DNA of 8,146 nt from Zoogloeaceae bacterium. GTDB lineage: Bacteria; Pseudomonadota; Gammaproteobacteria; Burkholderiales; Rhodocyclaceae. Location of the stretch: contig JAITDH010000063.1 of the NCBI GenBank assembly GCA_031282665.1, positions 1 to 8,146 of the forward strand, given 5' to 3'. How positions within the stretch are numbered: position 1 is the stretch's first letter; the number at the start of each line of letters is the position of its first letter. The notes beneath the pieces were generated by a model, which worked only from the letters and a program-made list of their open reading frames with translations, did no database searches and was not told the origin of the DNA. The translations under genes and the position numbers were made by a program. Shown piece by piece: positions 1 to 8,146 of this stretch.

Positions 1-863
1 GCGGCTGGCAGTTTTTGCAGGAGCGCCAGGATTCCCGCCAGCTTGCCGCGCATTTCCCGGCGGTCGACGATCATGTCGATGGCGCCTTTTTCGAGCAGGA
101 ATTCGGCGCGCTGGAAGCCTTCCGGCAGTTTTTCGCGCACGGTCTGCTCGATGACGCGGGGGCCGGCGAAGCCGACCAGGGCGCCGGGTTCGGCCATGAC
201 GACATCGCCGACGAAGGCAAAGGAGGCGGAAACGCCGCCCATGGTCGGGTCGGCCAGGATGGAGATGAAGGGCAGGCGTTTTTCGGCGAGCCGGGTCAGG
301 GCCGCCGTGGTCTTCGCCATCTGCATGAGCGAAAACAGGCCCTCCTGCATCCGCGCGCCGCCGGAAGCGGTGACGCAAAGGAAGGGAACGCCCTCGTCGA
401 GCGCCGCCTCGACGCCGCGCACGAAACGCTCGCCCAGGACGGCGCCCATGGAGCCGCCCATGAAATCGAACTCGAACGCGGCGGCGACCACGGAGATGCC
501 CTCGATGCTTCCCTGCATGACCACCAGCGCGTCCGTTTCACCCGAACTTTCCTGGGCTTCCTTGAGGCGCGCCGGATAGGTCTTGCTGTCCTTGAATTTG
601 AGGCTGTCGGTCGGCATGACCTCCTGGCCGATTTCCCGGCGATTTTCCGTATCCAGCAAGAGATCGAGGCGCTGCCGCGCTTTCAGGCGATGGTGGTGGC
701 CGCACTTGGGACAGACCTGGAGGTTCTTTTCCAGATCGGTCGCGTAAAGCACCTCCTCGCAGGCCGGACACTTGTGCCACAGGCCTTCGGGCAGGTTGGC
801 GCGCCGCTGCGCGCCGCTTTCACGCTTGATTTTCGGGGGAAGCAGTTTGTTGAGCCAGTTCAT
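1..863 (-). CDS. accD: Acetyl-CoA carboxylase carboxyltransferase subunit beta (3' end cut by window edge)
   Basis: AccD forms, with AccA, the carboxyltransferase that moves the carboxyl group from carboxybiotin-BCCP to acetyl-CoA, giving malonyl-CoA for fatty-acid synthesis in the cytoplasm. Reading from ATG at 863, 287 codons are open with no stop before base 1. The family is usually about 285-305 residues, so only a few residues are probably missing. The start [13 protein letters not shown] is typical of the family. An N-terminal four-cysteine zinc ribbon is visible (C32-P-A-C35 and C51-P-K-C54). The crotonase-like carboxyltransferase fold follows, with the conserved stretches [14 protein letters not shown] (about 132-145), [11 protein letters not shown] (165-175), [12 protein letters not shown] (205-216) and [11 protein letters not shown] (231-241). 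The ribosome site is weak (GGAT about 8 bases before ATG). The gene lies downstream of rlpA on the same strand, and its leader is a heptad-repeat array that ends 10 bp before the start codon. Confidence 0.96.
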   Translation of the reverse strand, partial: MNWLNKLLPPKIKRESGAQRRANLPEGLWHKCPACEEVLYATDLEKNLQVCPKCGHHHRLKARQRLDLLLDTENRREIGQEVMPTDSLKFKDSKTYPARLKEAQESSGETDALVVMQGSIEGISVVAAAFEFDFMGGSMGAVLGERFVRGVEAALDEGVPFLCVTASGGARMQEGLFSLMQMAKTTAALTRLAEKRLPFISILADPTMGGVSASFAFVGDVVMAEPGALVGFAGPRVIEQTVREKLPEGFQRAEFLLEKGAIDMIVDRREMRGKLAGILALLQKLPA

Positions 864-873
864 TTGGGTGATC

Positions 874-920
874 CAGATGTCAGATGTCAGATGTCAGAGG
901 ACAGAGGACAGAGGACAGAG
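874..920. repeat. Heptanucleotide tandem array A (CAGATGT x3, CAGAGGA x3, partial CAGAG)
   Basis: Three perfect copies of CAGATGT (874-894) are followed directly by three perfect copies of CAGAGGA (895-915) and a partial unit CAGAG (916-920), about 6.7 units with a strict 7-bp period. The left end is 10 bp from the accD start codon, so the array lies in the accD leader. Its right part (895-920) is an imperfect inverted copy of array C (990-1015). Confidence 0.95.
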
Positions 921-921
921 C

Positions 922-936
922 GCGCGCGTTGCGCGC
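922..936. other. Short GC hairpin between repeat arrays
   Basis: GCGCGC (922-927), a 3-base loop GTT, then GCGCGC (931-936) gives a perfect 6-bp GC stem. It lies at the edge of the loop between the opposing heptad arrays. No U-tract follows it in the minus-strand (rlpA/accD sense) RNA, and only TTTG follows on the plus strand, so it is not a convincing intrinsic terminator for either gene. Confidence 0.6.
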
Positions 937-971
937 TTTGTGGTCTGTAGTCTGTAGTCTGTGGTCAGTGG
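937..971. repeat. Heptanucleotide array B (degenerate TCTGTAG/TCTGTGG units)
   Basis: Five consecutive 7-bp units: TTTGTGG, TCTGTAG, TCTGTAG, TCTGTGG, TCAGTGG. The period matches the flanking arrays, and the core CTGT is the one seen in array C and, in reverse complement, in array A. Its units are more diverged than those of A and C. Confidence 0.8.
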
Positions 972-972
972 C

Positions 973-978
973 AGTATA
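973..978 (-). promoter_or_regulatory. Possible -10 element for accD
   Basis: On the minus strand this reads TATACT, five of six matches to the sigma-70 -10 consensus, inside the only 19 bp of the intergenic region that is not heptad-repetitive (972-990). It would place an accD transcript start roughly 100 bp before the start codon. No good -35 is visible: the expected position falls in heptad array C. accD may instead be read through from the upstream operon. Confidence 0.25.
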
Positions 979-990
979 CACATGGTTTGC

Positions 991-1044
<54 letters not shown>

Positions 1045-1046
<2 letters not shown>

Positions 1047-2061
1047 AGCGCACGACGATCGTCGGGGTGTAGCCCAGGGCGGTGTGGATGCGGGCGGCGA
1101 TTTGTTGGGCGGCTTCGCGGGTGGGGTAGGGGCCGGCTTGCAGGCGGTGGAGGTTGTCGGCGTAGTGGATGAAAACGCGGTCGGTCAACCAGTCGAGTTC
1201 GCGCAGGAGATGGTTTTTCAGGTTTTCGGCGTTTTCCGGCAGGGAGAATGCGCCCAGTTGCAGGAAAATGCCGGTCGCGGGCGGCGGCGGGAATTCCGGG
1301 GCGTCGGATTCCGCCTGCAATTGCAGGGCGAGGGCGTCCATGGATTCCTGATCGGGCGGCGGTGGGACGGTGGGCGGCGCGGCCGCGACGATGACGGCGG
1401 CGGAAATAGGCGCGGGGGTGAAGGTAGCCACGGGTGAGGAGGCCGGGGCCGCGGCGAGGGTATCGAAGAGCGCGCTGCCGGGGACGAGGCTTTCGACGAT
1501 GACCTTGGCGCTGCCGTTGTTGATGTAGCCGAGCTTGTACGCGGCGACATAGGAAAGATCCATGATGCGCCCCGCGTGGAAGGGGCCGCGGTCGTTCACC
1601 CGCACGACGACGCTCCTGCCGTTGGCGGGATTGGTGACGCGGGCATAGGAGGGCAGGGCGAGGGTGGGATGGGCGGCGGTCATGGCGAACATGTCGTAGG
1701 TTTCGCCGATGGAGGTTTTCTGGCCGTGGAATTTCTTCCCGTACCAACTGGCGACGCCTTCCTGGCGGAAGGTCTGGATGCGGGTCTGCGGCGTGTAACT
1801 CCTGCCGAGCACGGTGTAGGGACGGCTCGCGGCCTTGTACAGGGGTTCGGCGCGGGGAATGGCGTCGGGCACGGCGTCGAGGTTGCCCGGGATGCTATCG
1901 CCGGGGCCGTCGTCCTTGTAGTAGCCGCCGCCCCTGGTGCTCGTCTGCGCGCCCTGGGGCGCGGAAGGCTTGTCGCGGGCCAGTGGACGGGAAACGATGG
2001 AACAGGCGGAAAGAAGGCAGGCCAGGAGCAGGGGGAGGAGGAGCAGGAGGGATCGCTTCAT
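1045..2061 (-). CDS. rlpA: Septal ring lytic transglycosylase RlpA, SPOR-domain lipoprotein
   Basis: RlpA is an outer-membrane lipoprotein that cleaves glycan strands lacking stem peptides and binds septal peptidoglycan through its SPOR domain. The predicted protein has 338 residues. A lipoprotein signal (KR then a Leu-rich stretch) ends in the lipobox L17-S-A-C20. A low-complexity linker covers roughly 21-100. The double-psi beta-barrel starts at GVASWYGKKFHG (102-113) and includes GETYDMFAMTAAH. Its E120, D123 and H131 match the residues known to matter in Pseudomonas aeruginosa RlpA, and NDRGPF follows. A Pro/Ala/Val-rich spacer leads to a C-terminal SPOR domain (about 264-338, GIFLQLGAFS to TPTIVVR). 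The ATG overlaps the rodA stop by 4 bp (ATGA), implying translational coupling. The frame stays open far upstream of this ATG, but that part is only a shadow of rodA; the lipoprotein signal fixes the start. Confidence 0.95.
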
Positions 2062-3164
2062 TTTTTTACCAGCATCCGGTGGGTGTGAATGCTCATCAGC
2101 ATGCCGATGCCGAGCATCAGGGTGACGAGCGCGGTGCCGCCGTAGCTGATGAAGGGCAGGGGGACGCCGACGACGGGCAGGATGCCGGAGACCATGCCCA
2201 TGTTCACGAAGGCGTAGATGAAAAATACCATCGAGATGGCGGCGGCGAGGAGGCGGGAGAAAAGGGTCGGCGCGGCGGCGGCGATCATCAGGCCGCGCCC
2301 GACGAGGCAAAGGAAGAGAAGGAGCAGGAAGATGGAGCCGGCCAGCCCCCATTCTTCGGCGAGGACGGCGAAGATGAAGTCGGTGTGTTTTTCCGGGATG
2401 AATTTGAGATGGGTCTGGGTGCCGTTCAGCCAGCCCTTGCCGAAGGAGCCGCCGGAGCCGATGGCGATGGTGGATTGGATGATGTGGTAGCCCGCGCCGA
2501 GCGGGTCGGAGGTCGGGTCGAAGAGGGTCAGGATGCGGCGGCGCTGGTAGTCGTGCAGGACGAATTGCCAGGCGAGCGGCAGGGCGGCGACGCCCGTCAC
2601 GCCCAGGCCGAGGATGACTTTCCACGGCAGCCCGGCGAAGAAGATGACGAAGAAGCCCGCCGCGCCGATGAGCAGGGAGGTGCCGAGATCCGGCTGTTTC
2701 AGGATGAAGGCGATGGGCAGGAGGAGGAGGATGCCGGCGACGAGGAAGTTTTTCATGCCCAGGATGGATTCGTTCTTGTGGAAATACCAGGCGAGCATGA
2801 GGGGCATGGCGATTTTCATGATTTCCGAGGGCTGGATGCGCATGAAGCCGAGGGAGAGCCAGCGCCGCGAGCCGTTGACGACGACGCCGAAGAGCGCCAC
2901 GCCGACGAGGAGCGCGAGGCCGATCAGGTACAGCGGGACGGCGAAGCGCATCAGTTTTTGCGGCGCGGTCTGCGCGACGGCGAACATGATGAGGAAGGAA
3001 ATCGCCATGTTGACGATCTGGTTGTCCATCCGTCCCAGGCCGCTGGAGCTGGTGGCGGAAAAGATGGTGAGCAGCCCGGTGCCCATCAGGAGGAGGACGA
3101 TGATGAGGAGCGGCATGTCGAGATGGGCGCAAATCTTCCGCCACCAGAATTTAATCCAGGCCAT
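2058..3164 (-). CDS. rodA: SEDS peptidoglycan glycosyltransferase RodA (rod-shape determination)
   Basis: RodA polymerises lipid II into glycan strands for lateral-wall growth in the inner membrane, in complex with PBP2. The protein has 368 residues, close to E. coli RodA (370), and about ten hydrophobic segments. Visible family marks are NGSRRWLSLG (97-106, with the conserved Trp at 102), QPSE (111-114), KQPDLGTS (156-163), GKGWLNGTQ (242-250) and PEKHTDFIFAVLAEEWG (from 257). D262 in the HTDF motif matches the essential Asp of E. coli RodA. The C-terminal signature is PLPFISYGG. The start at 3164 is chosen because it lies 2 bases after a purine-rich GGGGGTGA and gives the usual short N-terminus; an ATG 8 codons upstream is less likely. 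The gene begins inside the last codons of the PBP2 gene (14-bp overlap) and ends in a 4-bp overlap with rlpA. Confidence 0.97.
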   Translation of the reverse strand: MAWIKFWWRKICAHLDMPLLIIVLLLMGTGLLTIFSATSSSGLGRMDNQIVNMAISFLIMFAVAQTAPQKLMRFAVPLYLIGLALLVGVALFGVVVNGSRRWLSLGFMRIQPSEIMKIAMPLMLAWYFHKNESILGMKNFLVAGILLLLPIAFILKQPDLGTSLLIGAAGFFVIFFAGLPWKVILGLGVTGVAALPLAWQFVLHDYQRRRILTLFDPTSDPLGAGYHIIQSTIAIGSGGSFGKGWLNGTQTHLKFIPEKHTDFIFAVLAEEWGLAGSIFLLLLFLCLVGRGLMIAAAAPTLFSRLLAAAISMVFFIYAFVNMGMVSGILPVVGVPLPFISYGGTALVTLMLGIGMLMSIHTHRMLVKK

Positions 3165-5100
3165 CTTCACCCCCGCCGGTTCCGGCATCGCTTGCGTCCG
3201 CTTCTTCGTCCACTTCTTCACCCGTTCCCGCGCTAGTTCCCACGGTTGCCGCCGCTTCGAGCGGCCCCTTGGGCGTCTGGCCGAGCAGATGGTAATCGAT
3301 GATCCGGCGGGCGATGGGCGCCGCGAATTGCGCTCCGAAGCCGCTGTTTTCCACCAGCACGGCGAGGACGATGCGCGGTTCGTCGACCGGGGCGAAGGCG
3401 ACGAACCAGGCGTGGTCGCGCAACTGCTCGCGCGATCTCCCGGCGTATCGCTGTCCGCGCAGGCTGTAGACCTGGGCCGTCCCGGTCTTGCCGCCGGAAT
3501 CGTAGGGCGCGCCGGCGAAGGCGCGCGCCCCGGTGCCTTCGGTGTTGACCTTGGCCATGGCGCTCTTGATGAAATCGACATGCGCGGGATCCAGGTCGAT
3601 CTGCCCGACCGGCTGGCTTTCGACCTTGCGCGCTTCCCCGGTCACCGGGTCGATGACGGAATCGACCAGATGCGGCCGGAAGATGCGCCCGTAGTTGAGC
3701 AGATTGGCATAGGCATGCGCCATCTGCAACGGCGTATAGGAGTTGTAGCCCTGGCCGATGCCGACGGAGATGGTTTCCCCGGCGTACCATTTCTGCTTGT
3801 AGCGGCGCTCCTTCCACTCCGCGGAAGGGAGGATGCCGGCGCTTTCTCCGGGGACGTCGATGCCGGTGCGCTTGCCGAGCCCGATGCCGCCCATGAAGCG
3901 GGCGATCCGCTCGATGCCCATGTCGGCGGCAAGCTGGTAGTAATAGGTGTTGCAGGAGACGACGATGGATTTCATCATATTGACCACGCCGTGCCCGCCG
4001 ACCTTGTCGTCCATGAAGCGGCGGTTGCCGAACTGGAAGTAGCCGGCGTCGTTGATCGCCTGTTCCGGGCGGCGGATTTTCTGCGTCAGGGCCGCCGTCG
4101 CCATCAGGGGCTTGAAGGTGGAGCCGGGCGGGTAGGTGCTGTTGATGGCCCGGTTCAGCATGGGTTTGTCGGGATTGTTGTTGAGTTCTTCCCAGTCGTC
4201 GAAGCGGATGCCTTCGACGAAGAGATTGGGATCGAAGGAAGGCGAGGAGACCAGCGCCAGCACCGCGCCATCGCGCGGATCGAGCGCCACCAGCGCGCCC
4301 CGGCGATTCGCGAAGGCGGCTTCCGCCACCTTCTGCAAGCCGCTGTCCAGGGTCAGCTTCAGGTCGTGGCCGGGAACCGGCAGGGTCCGGTCGAGCACCT
4401 GCACCGCCCGGCCGCCAGCGTCGACTTCCAGTTGCTCGTAGCCGGTCGTGCCATGCAGTTCGAATTCATAGTGCTGTTCGATGCCGATCTTGCCGATATG
4501 CTCGGTGCCCTTGTAGTTGGCGCTCTGCTCTTCCTGCGCGATCCATTCCGCGTCCTTTTCGTTGATCCGGCTGATGTGGCCGATGGCGTGCGCCGCCAGG
4601 GGGCCTTCCGGATACTGGCGGAACAGCCGCGCCCGCAGATCCACGCCGGGGAAACGGTAGAGCCGGGCGGAAAAGCGGGCGACCTCCTCGTCGGTCAACT
4701 GGGTGCGGATGGGGATGGATTCGAAATTCTTCGATTCCTGCAACAGCCGGTGGAAACGGCGGCGATCCTTGGCTTCGATGGACACCACTGCGGAAAGGGC
4801 GTCGATGGTCTGTTCGAGGTTCTTCGTCTGGGAAGGGATGATTTCCAGGGTAAAGGCCGAATAGTTGCGCGCCAGGATGACGCCGTTGCGGTCGACGATA
4901 TGCCCCCGGTTGGGCAGGATGGGCACGAGGGAAATGCGGTTGCTTTCGGCCAGGGTGGTGTAGTACTCGTGCCGGGTGACTTGCAGGCGGAAGAGGTTGG
5001 CGAACAGCGCGCCGAACAGCAGGCATACCGCGGCCATCGCCACCAGGAGACGGCGGCGGAAGCGCCTGAGTTCCCGCCGGTTGTGCTGGTAATCGCTCAT
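3151..5100 (-). CDS. mrdA: Penicillin-binding protein 2, elongasome transpeptidase
   Basis: This monofunctional class B PBP crosslinks lateral-wall peptidoglycan and partners with RodA. The protein has 649 residues. A basic cytoplasmic N-terminus is followed by one membrane anchor (about 18-40). The pedestal/dimerisation domain (about 60-230) includes the conserved PNRGHIVDRNGVILA (63-77). The transpeptidase domain has all three active-site motifs: S327-T-F-K330 (nucleophile Ser327), S382-C-N384 and K538-T-G540. The last about 30 residues form an unusual acidic tail (10 Asp/Glu and no basic residue in 628-649). The ATG lies 3 bp after the mreD stop and has no clear Shine-Dalgarno sequence, so translation is probably coupled to mreD. 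Length and the N-terminal motif separate it from the division-specific PBP3/FtsI. Confidence 0.97.
   Translation of the reverse strand: MSDYQHNRRELRRFRRRLLVAMAAVCLLFGALFANLFRLQVTRHEYYTTLAESNRISLVPILPNRGHIVDRNGVILARNYSAFTLEIIPSQTKNLEQTIDALSAVVSIEAKDRRRFHRLLQESKNFESIPIRTQLTDEEVARFSARLYRFPGVDLRARLFRQYPEGPLAAHAIGHISRINEKDAEWIAQEEQSANYKGTEHIGKIGIEQHYEFELHGTTGYEQLEVDAGGRAVQVLDRTLPVPGHDLKLTLDSGLQKVAEAAFANRRGALVALDPRDGAVLALVSSPSFDPNLFVEGIRFDDWEELNNNPDKPMLNRAINSTYPPGSTFKPLMATAALTQKIRRPEQAINDAGYFQFGNRRFMDDKVGGHGVVNMMKSIVVSCNTYYYQLAADMGIERIARFMGGIGLGKRTGIDVPGESAGILPSAEWKERRYKQKWYAGETISVGIGQGYNSYTPLQMAHAYANLLNYGRIFRPHLVDSVIDPVTGEARKVESQPVGQIDLDPAHVDFIKSAMAKVNTEGTGARAFAGAPYDSGGKTGTAQVYSLRGQRYAGRSREQLRDHAWFVAFAPVDEPRIVLAVLVENSGFGAQFAAPIARRIIDYHLLGQTPKGPLEAAATVGTSAGTGEEVDEEADASDAGTGGGEDGLD
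3167..3174 (-). promoter_or_regulatory. Ribosome binding site for rodA, embedded in the mrdA 3' end
   Basis: On the minus strand, GGGGGTGA ends 2 bases before the rodA ATG (3164), with its core G-run 6-10 bases upstream. The same bases encode the Gly-Gly-Glu of the PBP2 acidic tail, so the tail codons also serve rodA initiation. This supports 3164 over the ATG at 3188, which has no comparable motif in view. Confidence 0.55.
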
Positions 5101-5103
5101 GGG

Positions 5104-5628
5104 TCAGATGGGGCGGGTTTCATCGCGCTCTTCCGGCTGGTATTGCGGCAGGAGGAGGAGGATACTGAGCGGCGCCCAGGCGAGGGCGGCGACACAGGGG
5201 GAGACGAACAGCCGCCAGCCGGGGAAATCCCCCCCGGCCACCAGGCGGATGAAAATCTGCAAGGCGGTGACGAAGAGGAAAATGGGCAGGACGTGCAGCG
5301 ACTGCTCCGAAAGCCGGAACCACAGCATGCGCCGGGAAAGGCTGCTGGCGGCGTAGCTGACCAGGACATAGGCCAGCGCGTGCTGGCCCAGCGCCGCGCC
5401 GTCCGCCACGTCCATCACGAGGCCGAAGAGGAAGGCGTACCCCATGCCGACGCTGCGCCATTCGCGCATGCTCCAGAAGCAGAGGGTGAGCATCATCCAG
5501 TCGGGCATGAAGACCCATTGCCGGGTCGGCAGCAGGTTCAGGAGGAGGGCGAGGGCGAGGCTCGCCGCGATGAACCACGGGCGGGCGGGACGCAGGATGC
5601 GGACGGACTGGTTGCTGGGCGCTTGCAT
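5104..5628 (-). CDS. mreD: Rod shape-determining protein MreD
   Basis: MreD is an integral inner-membrane protein that bridges MreB/MreC and the RodA-PBP2 synthase. The protein has 174 residues, within the family's usual 160-180. Hydrophobic segments lie at about 18-33, 43-57, 62-77, 84-97, 111-130 and 138-161. The conserved stretch GLVMDVADGAALGQHAL (69-85) matches the family pattern of a membrane Asp followed by GxxLGxHAL. The family is weakly conserved, so position between mreC and mrdA is strong supporting evidence. It starts 9 bp after the mreC stop; an AGGTGA that overlaps the mreC stop codon lies about 10 bases before the ATG. Confidence 0.93.
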   Translation of the reverse strand: MQAPSNQSVRILRPARPWFIAASLALALLLNLLPTRQWVFMPDWMMLTLCFWSMREWRSVGMGYAFLFGLVMDVADGAALGQHALAYVLVSYAASSLSRRMLWFRLSEQSLHVLPIFLFVTALQIFIRLVAGGDFPGWRLFVSPCVAALAWAPLSILLLLPQYQPEERDETRPI

Positions 5629-5637
5629 GTTCTGTTC

Positions 5638-6609
5638 TCACCTGTTCTGGCGGTTCGGGCGGGCGGGACGGTTCGGCCGTCTCGCATCGTTGGCGGGGGG
5701 AGGAGGAGCCGGGGCAGCCTGGGGCGCCGGGGCATCCTGCCTAGCGCTTTCCTCCGCGCTTTCGGCGAGCGGGGAAAGGTCCTGGACATCCAGCACCATG
5801 ACGGTATTGCGGCTGTCCACGGCGGCGAGCGGGACGGCGATGATGCGGGCAAAGGCGTAGGCGCTGTCGCGGTCGACCTGGATGACGCGCGCCACCTGGA
5901 ATCCGGCGGGATAGATGCCGTCCAGCCCGGAGGTATGGAGCAGGTCGCCGACCTCCACGTCGGCATTCACCGGCATGTATTTCAGTTCCACCTGCCCGTT
6001 GCCCAGGCCGAAGGTCACGGAGCGCCGGCCGGTGCGCTGGATCTGCACGGGCACCGCCTGGTTCTTGTCGGTCAGCAGGGTGACTCCGGCGGAAAACGGG
6101 AAAACTTCCGTGACCTGGCCGATGATCCCCCTGTCGTCGATCACCGGCTGCCCGGCGGCGACGCCATGACGCAGGCCCTTGTCGATGAATACCCGGTGCG
6201 AGAAGGGATCGCGGGCGACGGAAAGCACGCTCGCCGCCTGCCCGCGCACATCCTGGCGCTGGCGCAGGGCGAGGAGGGAACGCAGTTCGGCGTTCTCCGT
6301 TTCCAGTTGTTGCAGGCGGTCGAAATCGGGGGCGGCGGCGAGCCGTTCCGCTTTCAGCCTTGCCGCCTCTGCCTGCGCTTCGTCCAGGGAATGGAAATAA
6401 TCGCCGCCCGCTTCCAGCCAGCGGACGGGAGATTGCGCCAGGCGTTGCAGGGGATCGGCGACGGTAAACAGGCTCTGGCGCACGACCCCCAGGGCCTGGA
6501 AACGCAAATCCAGGACGAAGAGGGCGATGGAAAGCGCGACGTAGAAACTGAGCAGCGCCAATGGCGCGGGACCGCGCCGGAAAAACGGAGGCGGGGTGTC
6601 TTCAACCAC
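5638..6609 (-). CDS. mreC: Rod shape-determining protein MreC
   Basis: MreC is a bitopic inner-membrane protein whose periplasmic part binds and activates PBP2. The protein has 323 residues. A short cytoplasmic start (MVEDTPPPFFRRGP) is typical of the family, and a single membrane helix follows at about 16-34. An Ala/Glu-rich coiled coil lies at about 74-115. The paired beta-barrel domain (about 125-275) contains DKGLRHGVAAGQPVID (143-158), LLTDKNQAVPV (178-188) and the conserved TSGLDGIYPAGFQVARV (226-242). The tail (about 280-323) is low-complexity: Ala/Pro-rich, then Arg/Pro/Asn-rich. The start codon is GTG, the first possible start after an in-frame TAA located 7 codons upstream, and no clear Shine-Dalgarno sequence is seen. 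It follows mreB after 31 bp. Confidence 0.96.
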   Translation of the reverse strand: MVEDTPPPFFRRGPAPLALLSFYVALSIALFVLDLRFQALGVVRQSLFTVADPLQRLAQSPVRWLEAGGDYFHSLDEAQAEAARLKAERLAAAPDFDRLQQLETENAELRSLLALRQRQDVRGQAASVLSVARDPFSHRVFIDKGLRHGVAAGQPVIDDRGIIGQVTEVFPFSAGVTLLTDKNQAVPVQIQRTGRRSVTFGLGNGQVELKYMPVNADVEVGDLLHTSGLDGIYPAGFQVARVIQVDRDSAYAFARIIAVPLAAVDSRNTVMVLDVQDLSPLAESAEESARQDAPAPQAAPAPPPPANDARRPNRPARPNRQNR

Positions 6610-6640
6610 GAGCGGCGGACAGCGGGCTTATGCCTGTGGA

Positions 6641-7744
<1,104 letters not shown>

Positions 7745-7746
7745 CT

Positions 7747-7774
7747 ATGATACCGTATAATGTTTGCGCACGAA
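7747..7774 (-). promoter_or_regulatory. Candidate promoter of the mreB operon
   Basis: On the minus strand, TTCGTG (7774-7769), a 16-bp spacer and TATCAT (7752-7747) give a sigma-70-like arrangement. The -10 is good (5 of 6) but the -35 matches poorly (2 of 6). The expected transcript start is near 7740, leaving a leader of about 55 bases before the mreB ATG. Other AT-rich hexamers nearby could serve instead. Confidence 0.35.
7756..7761 (+). promoter_or_regulatory. Candidate -10 element of the gatC promoter
   Basis: A perfect TATAAT lies in the AT-rich gap upstream of gatC. The expected transcript start is near 7768, giving a leader of about 70 bases. No recognisable -35 is seen 16-18 bp upstream, where the sequence is A-rich (7731-7740), and there is no extended -10 TG. 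The element sits 3 bp from the candidate mreB -10 on the other strand. Confidence 0.5.
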
Positions 7775-7837
7775 CACTTTTACCAAACTGTTTTACTTTT
7801 CTCTTCGATTCATCCGCAATCTCCAGCGAGAATTCCC

Positions 7838-8137
7838 ATGTCCCTCACCCTCCCCGAAGTCCAGCGCATCGCCCATCTCGCCCGCCTCGAGGTGAACGAA
7901 AGCGAGGCCGAAACCGCCCGCGGGCAACTGAATGACATCTTCAAACTCATCGAAGCCATGCAATCCGTAGACACCGCCGGCGTCGAGCCGATGGCGCACG
8001 CGCAGGACGTGCAGCAGCGCCTGCGGAAAGACCAGGTGACGCATATAGACGCGAATGGCGAACTGCGCGACCGCTACCTGGCCAACGCTCCGGATGCCGA
8101 AGCCGGGCTTTATCTCGTTCCCAAAGTCATCGAATGA
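7838..8137 (+). CDS. gatC: Asp-tRNA(Asn)/Glu-tRNA(Gln) amidotransferase subunit C
   Basis: GatC is the small subunit of the GatCAB complex, which converts Glu-tRNA(Gln) and/or Asp-tRNA(Asn) to the amidated form; it wraps around and stabilises GatA and GatB. The protein has 99 residues, normal for the family (95-100). The N-terminus [19 protein letters not shown] is characteristic, as are a central [22 protein letters not shown] (31-52) and the C-terminal LRKDQV (62-67) and [16 protein letters not shown] segments. An in-frame ATG at 7760 would add 26 residues, but it overlaps the TATAAT and is not conserved-looking, so 7838 is chosen. The ribosome site is weak (GCGAGA). The gene is divergent from mreB and first in a likely gatCAB operon. 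Confidence 0.96.
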   Translation: MSLTLPEVQRIAHLARLEVNESEAETARGQLNDIFKLIEAMQSVDTAGVEPMAHAQDVQQRLRKDQVTHIDANGELRDRYLANAPDAEAGLYLVPKVIE

Positions 8138-8141
8138 TCCC

Positions 8142-8146
8142 ATGAT
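8142..8146 (+). CDS. gatA: Probable first codons of gatA (amidotransferase subunit A), cut by window edge
   Basis: Only ATGAT is visible, 4 bp after the gatC stop. An ATG at this spacing after gatC, in the gatC-gatA-gatB order common in bacteria, suggests the start of gatA, whose protein often begins Met-Ile. This rests on context alone; no coding evidence is available. Confidence 0.5.

Noticed and set aside
922..943. The GC hairpin followed by TTTG as a rho-independent terminator.
   Set aside because: The stem is only 6 bp and the T-run only three bases, on the plus strand where no gene ends; there is no U-tract on the sense strand of rlpA.
15..950. A 311-codon plus-strand open frame opposite accD.
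   Set aside because: It mirrors accD, which has clear family motifs on the minus strand; the plus-strand translation resembles no known protein and runs into the repeat array.
1983..3236. A 417-codon plus-strand frame rich in Asp, Glu and Gly opposite rodA.
   Set aside because: This composition is what the complement of a hydrophobic membrane-protein gene gives; there is no motif or start context to support it.
7760..7837. N-terminal extension of GatC from the ATG at 7760.
   Set aside because: That ATG overlaps the likely -10 element and the added 26 residues do not resemble GatC, whose usual N-terminus begins at 7838.

Overview
This is a GC-rich window (AT-rich only between genes). It carries the core rod-shape (elongasome) operon of a Gram-negative bacterium, most likely a betaproteobacterium. 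That placement is an inference: it rests on the gene order mreB-mreC-mreD-mrdA-rodA-rlpA reading away from a divergent gatC(AB), on the protein sequences, and on an outer-membrane lipoprotein (RlpA) in the operon. The genus cannot be fixed from the sequence alone.

Layout, left to right. Positions 1-863 (minus): accD, the carboxyltransferase beta subunit of acetyl-CoA carboxylase. It is complete at its N-terminus and runs off the left edge just before its expected stop. Positions 864-1047: a short intergenic region filled almost end to end with 7-bp tandem repeats in opposing orientations, plus a small GC hairpin. Positions 1045-7684 (all minus, transcribed right to left): mreB (7684-6641), mreC (6609-5638), mreD (5628-5104), mrdA/PBP2 (5100-3151), rodA (3164-2058) and rlpA (2061-1045). 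These are packed with gaps of 31, 9 and 3 bp followed by overlaps of 14 and 4 bp, so they look like one transcription unit with translational coupling at the distal end. Positions 7685-7837: an AT-rich divergent promoter region. Positions 7838-8137 (plus): gatC, a subunit of the Asp-tRNA(Asn)/Glu-tRNA(Gln) amidotransferase. What looks like the start codon of gatA follows at 8142.

How the genes work together: MreB filaments on the inner face of the membrane organise MreC and MreD, which hold and activate the RodA (SEDS glycosyltransferase) and PBP2 (transpeptidase) pair that builds lateral-wall peptidoglycan. RlpA is an outer-membrane lytic transglycosylase with a SPOR domain that acts on peptidoglycan at the septum. 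AccD (first step of fatty-acid synthesis) and GatC (tRNA amidation) are unrelated housekeeping neighbours.

No undescribed system is evident. The genes are intact and have their expected catalytic residues. The items most worth a second look are the heptad-repeat element between rlpA and accD, which may mark a rearrangement point because neither gene has its customary neighbour there, and the overlapping divergent promoters between mreB and gatC.
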